A stretch of DNA of 64,000 nt from Lutibacter maritimus (GTDB taxonomy: Bacteria; Bacteroidota; Bacteroidia; Flavobacteriales; Flavobacteriaceae): contig NZ_FOZP01000002.1 of NCBI RefSeq assembly GCF_900116115.1, forward strand, positions 1 through 64,000, given 5' to 3'. The translations under genes and the position numbers were made by a program. Each line of letters begins with the position of its first letter. The stretch's first letter is position 1. Shown here one piece after another: positions 63,962-64,000 of the stretch. The notes under the pieces are model-generated. The model was not told the DNA's origin, did not search any database, and saw only the letters and a program-made list of their open reading frames with translations.

Positions 63962-64000
63962 TTACTTTAAAAATCTTCTTGTAAATCTTTCAAAAGCAAT
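63962..64000 (-). CDS. Possible C-terminal end of a gene running off the window
   Basis: Reading leftward from the window edge, an open frame of 12 codons (IAFERFTRRFLK) ends in TAA at 63962. Composition is plausible for a protein C terminus, but the piece is too short to identify. Confidence 0.3.
   Translation of the reverse strand: MAFERFTRRFLK

Noticed and set aside
1-64000. Mobile elements, CRISPR arrays, tRNA or rRNA genes
   Set aside because: None could be recognised: no transposase or integrase, no regularly spaced repeats, and no cloverleaf-like sequence in any gap.

Overview
The window is chromosomal DNA from a low-GC member of the Bacteroidota, almost certainly family Flavobacteriaceae. 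The evidence is a type IX secretion C-terminal sorting domain on the large metalloprotease, a TonB-dependent receptor with a CarboxypepD_reg domain, flavobacterial families (DUF4286, DUF2480, DUF3078, DUF5689, DUF2490), promoters of the Bacteroidota type (-7 box TAnnTTTG, sometimes with TTG near -33), and the absence of clear Shine-Dalgarno sequences. Genus cannot be fixed from the sequence alone. I see no tRNA, rRNA, CRISPR array, insertion sequence, prophage or integration site.

Layout. 1-4.6 kb: secreted M12B-like metalloprotease and a fibronectin-type lipoprotein. 4.7-12.1 kb: housekeeping (ribF, serS, TPR protein, rsmA, mgtE) plus a 47-residue protein convergent with serS. 12.2-18.8 kb: serine hydrolase, MepB-like protein, TrmH-family methyltransferase, mutS, tatA, PAP2 phosphatase, O-methyltransferase. 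18.8-24.4 kb: signalling block (ECF-like sigma factor, small zinc-type anti-sigma candidate, five-PAS hybrid kinase, second histidine kinase). 24.5-32.5 kb: panB with a dehydrogenase-VOC fusion, TM2 protein, OlsF-like acyltransferase, aspartate kinase, GNAT, fbp, superoxide dismutase. 32.6-42.7 kb: EamA transporter, MtfA-like peptidase, mtgA, class A PBP, radical SAM protein, purF, PfkB kinase. 42.7-46.2 kb: SufE, SufT-like DUF59, DUF2480, DUF3078, CNNM/CBS protein.

46.3-54.5 kb is the most interesting stretch. A 2[4Fe-4S] ferredoxin, a ferric-reductase-like membrane protein with two HX13H motifs and a Tat-exported flavoprotein form an apparent electron-transfer module. Next come a Spy-like lipoprotein, an operon of DUF4956, DUF2490 and CotH genes, and a LytS/LytTR two-component pair. 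The promoters of the lipoprotein gene and of the DUF4956 operon share an ungapped 67-bp similarity with two 9-bp direct repeats separated by exactly 12 bp. This is the architecture bound by LytTR regulators, so the neighbouring regulator probably controls both units.

54.5-64 kb: hflX, then a locus with two endonuclease/exonuclease/phosphatase-family proteins (one secreted, one not), two tandem secreted 110-residue paralogues, a DUF5689/lamin-tail lipoprotein and a TonB-dependent receptor. This is plausibly an extracellular nucleic-acid or phosphoester scavenging system. Several gene starts were moved downstream because the longest reading frame began at a TTG or GTG inside a promoter or terminator.
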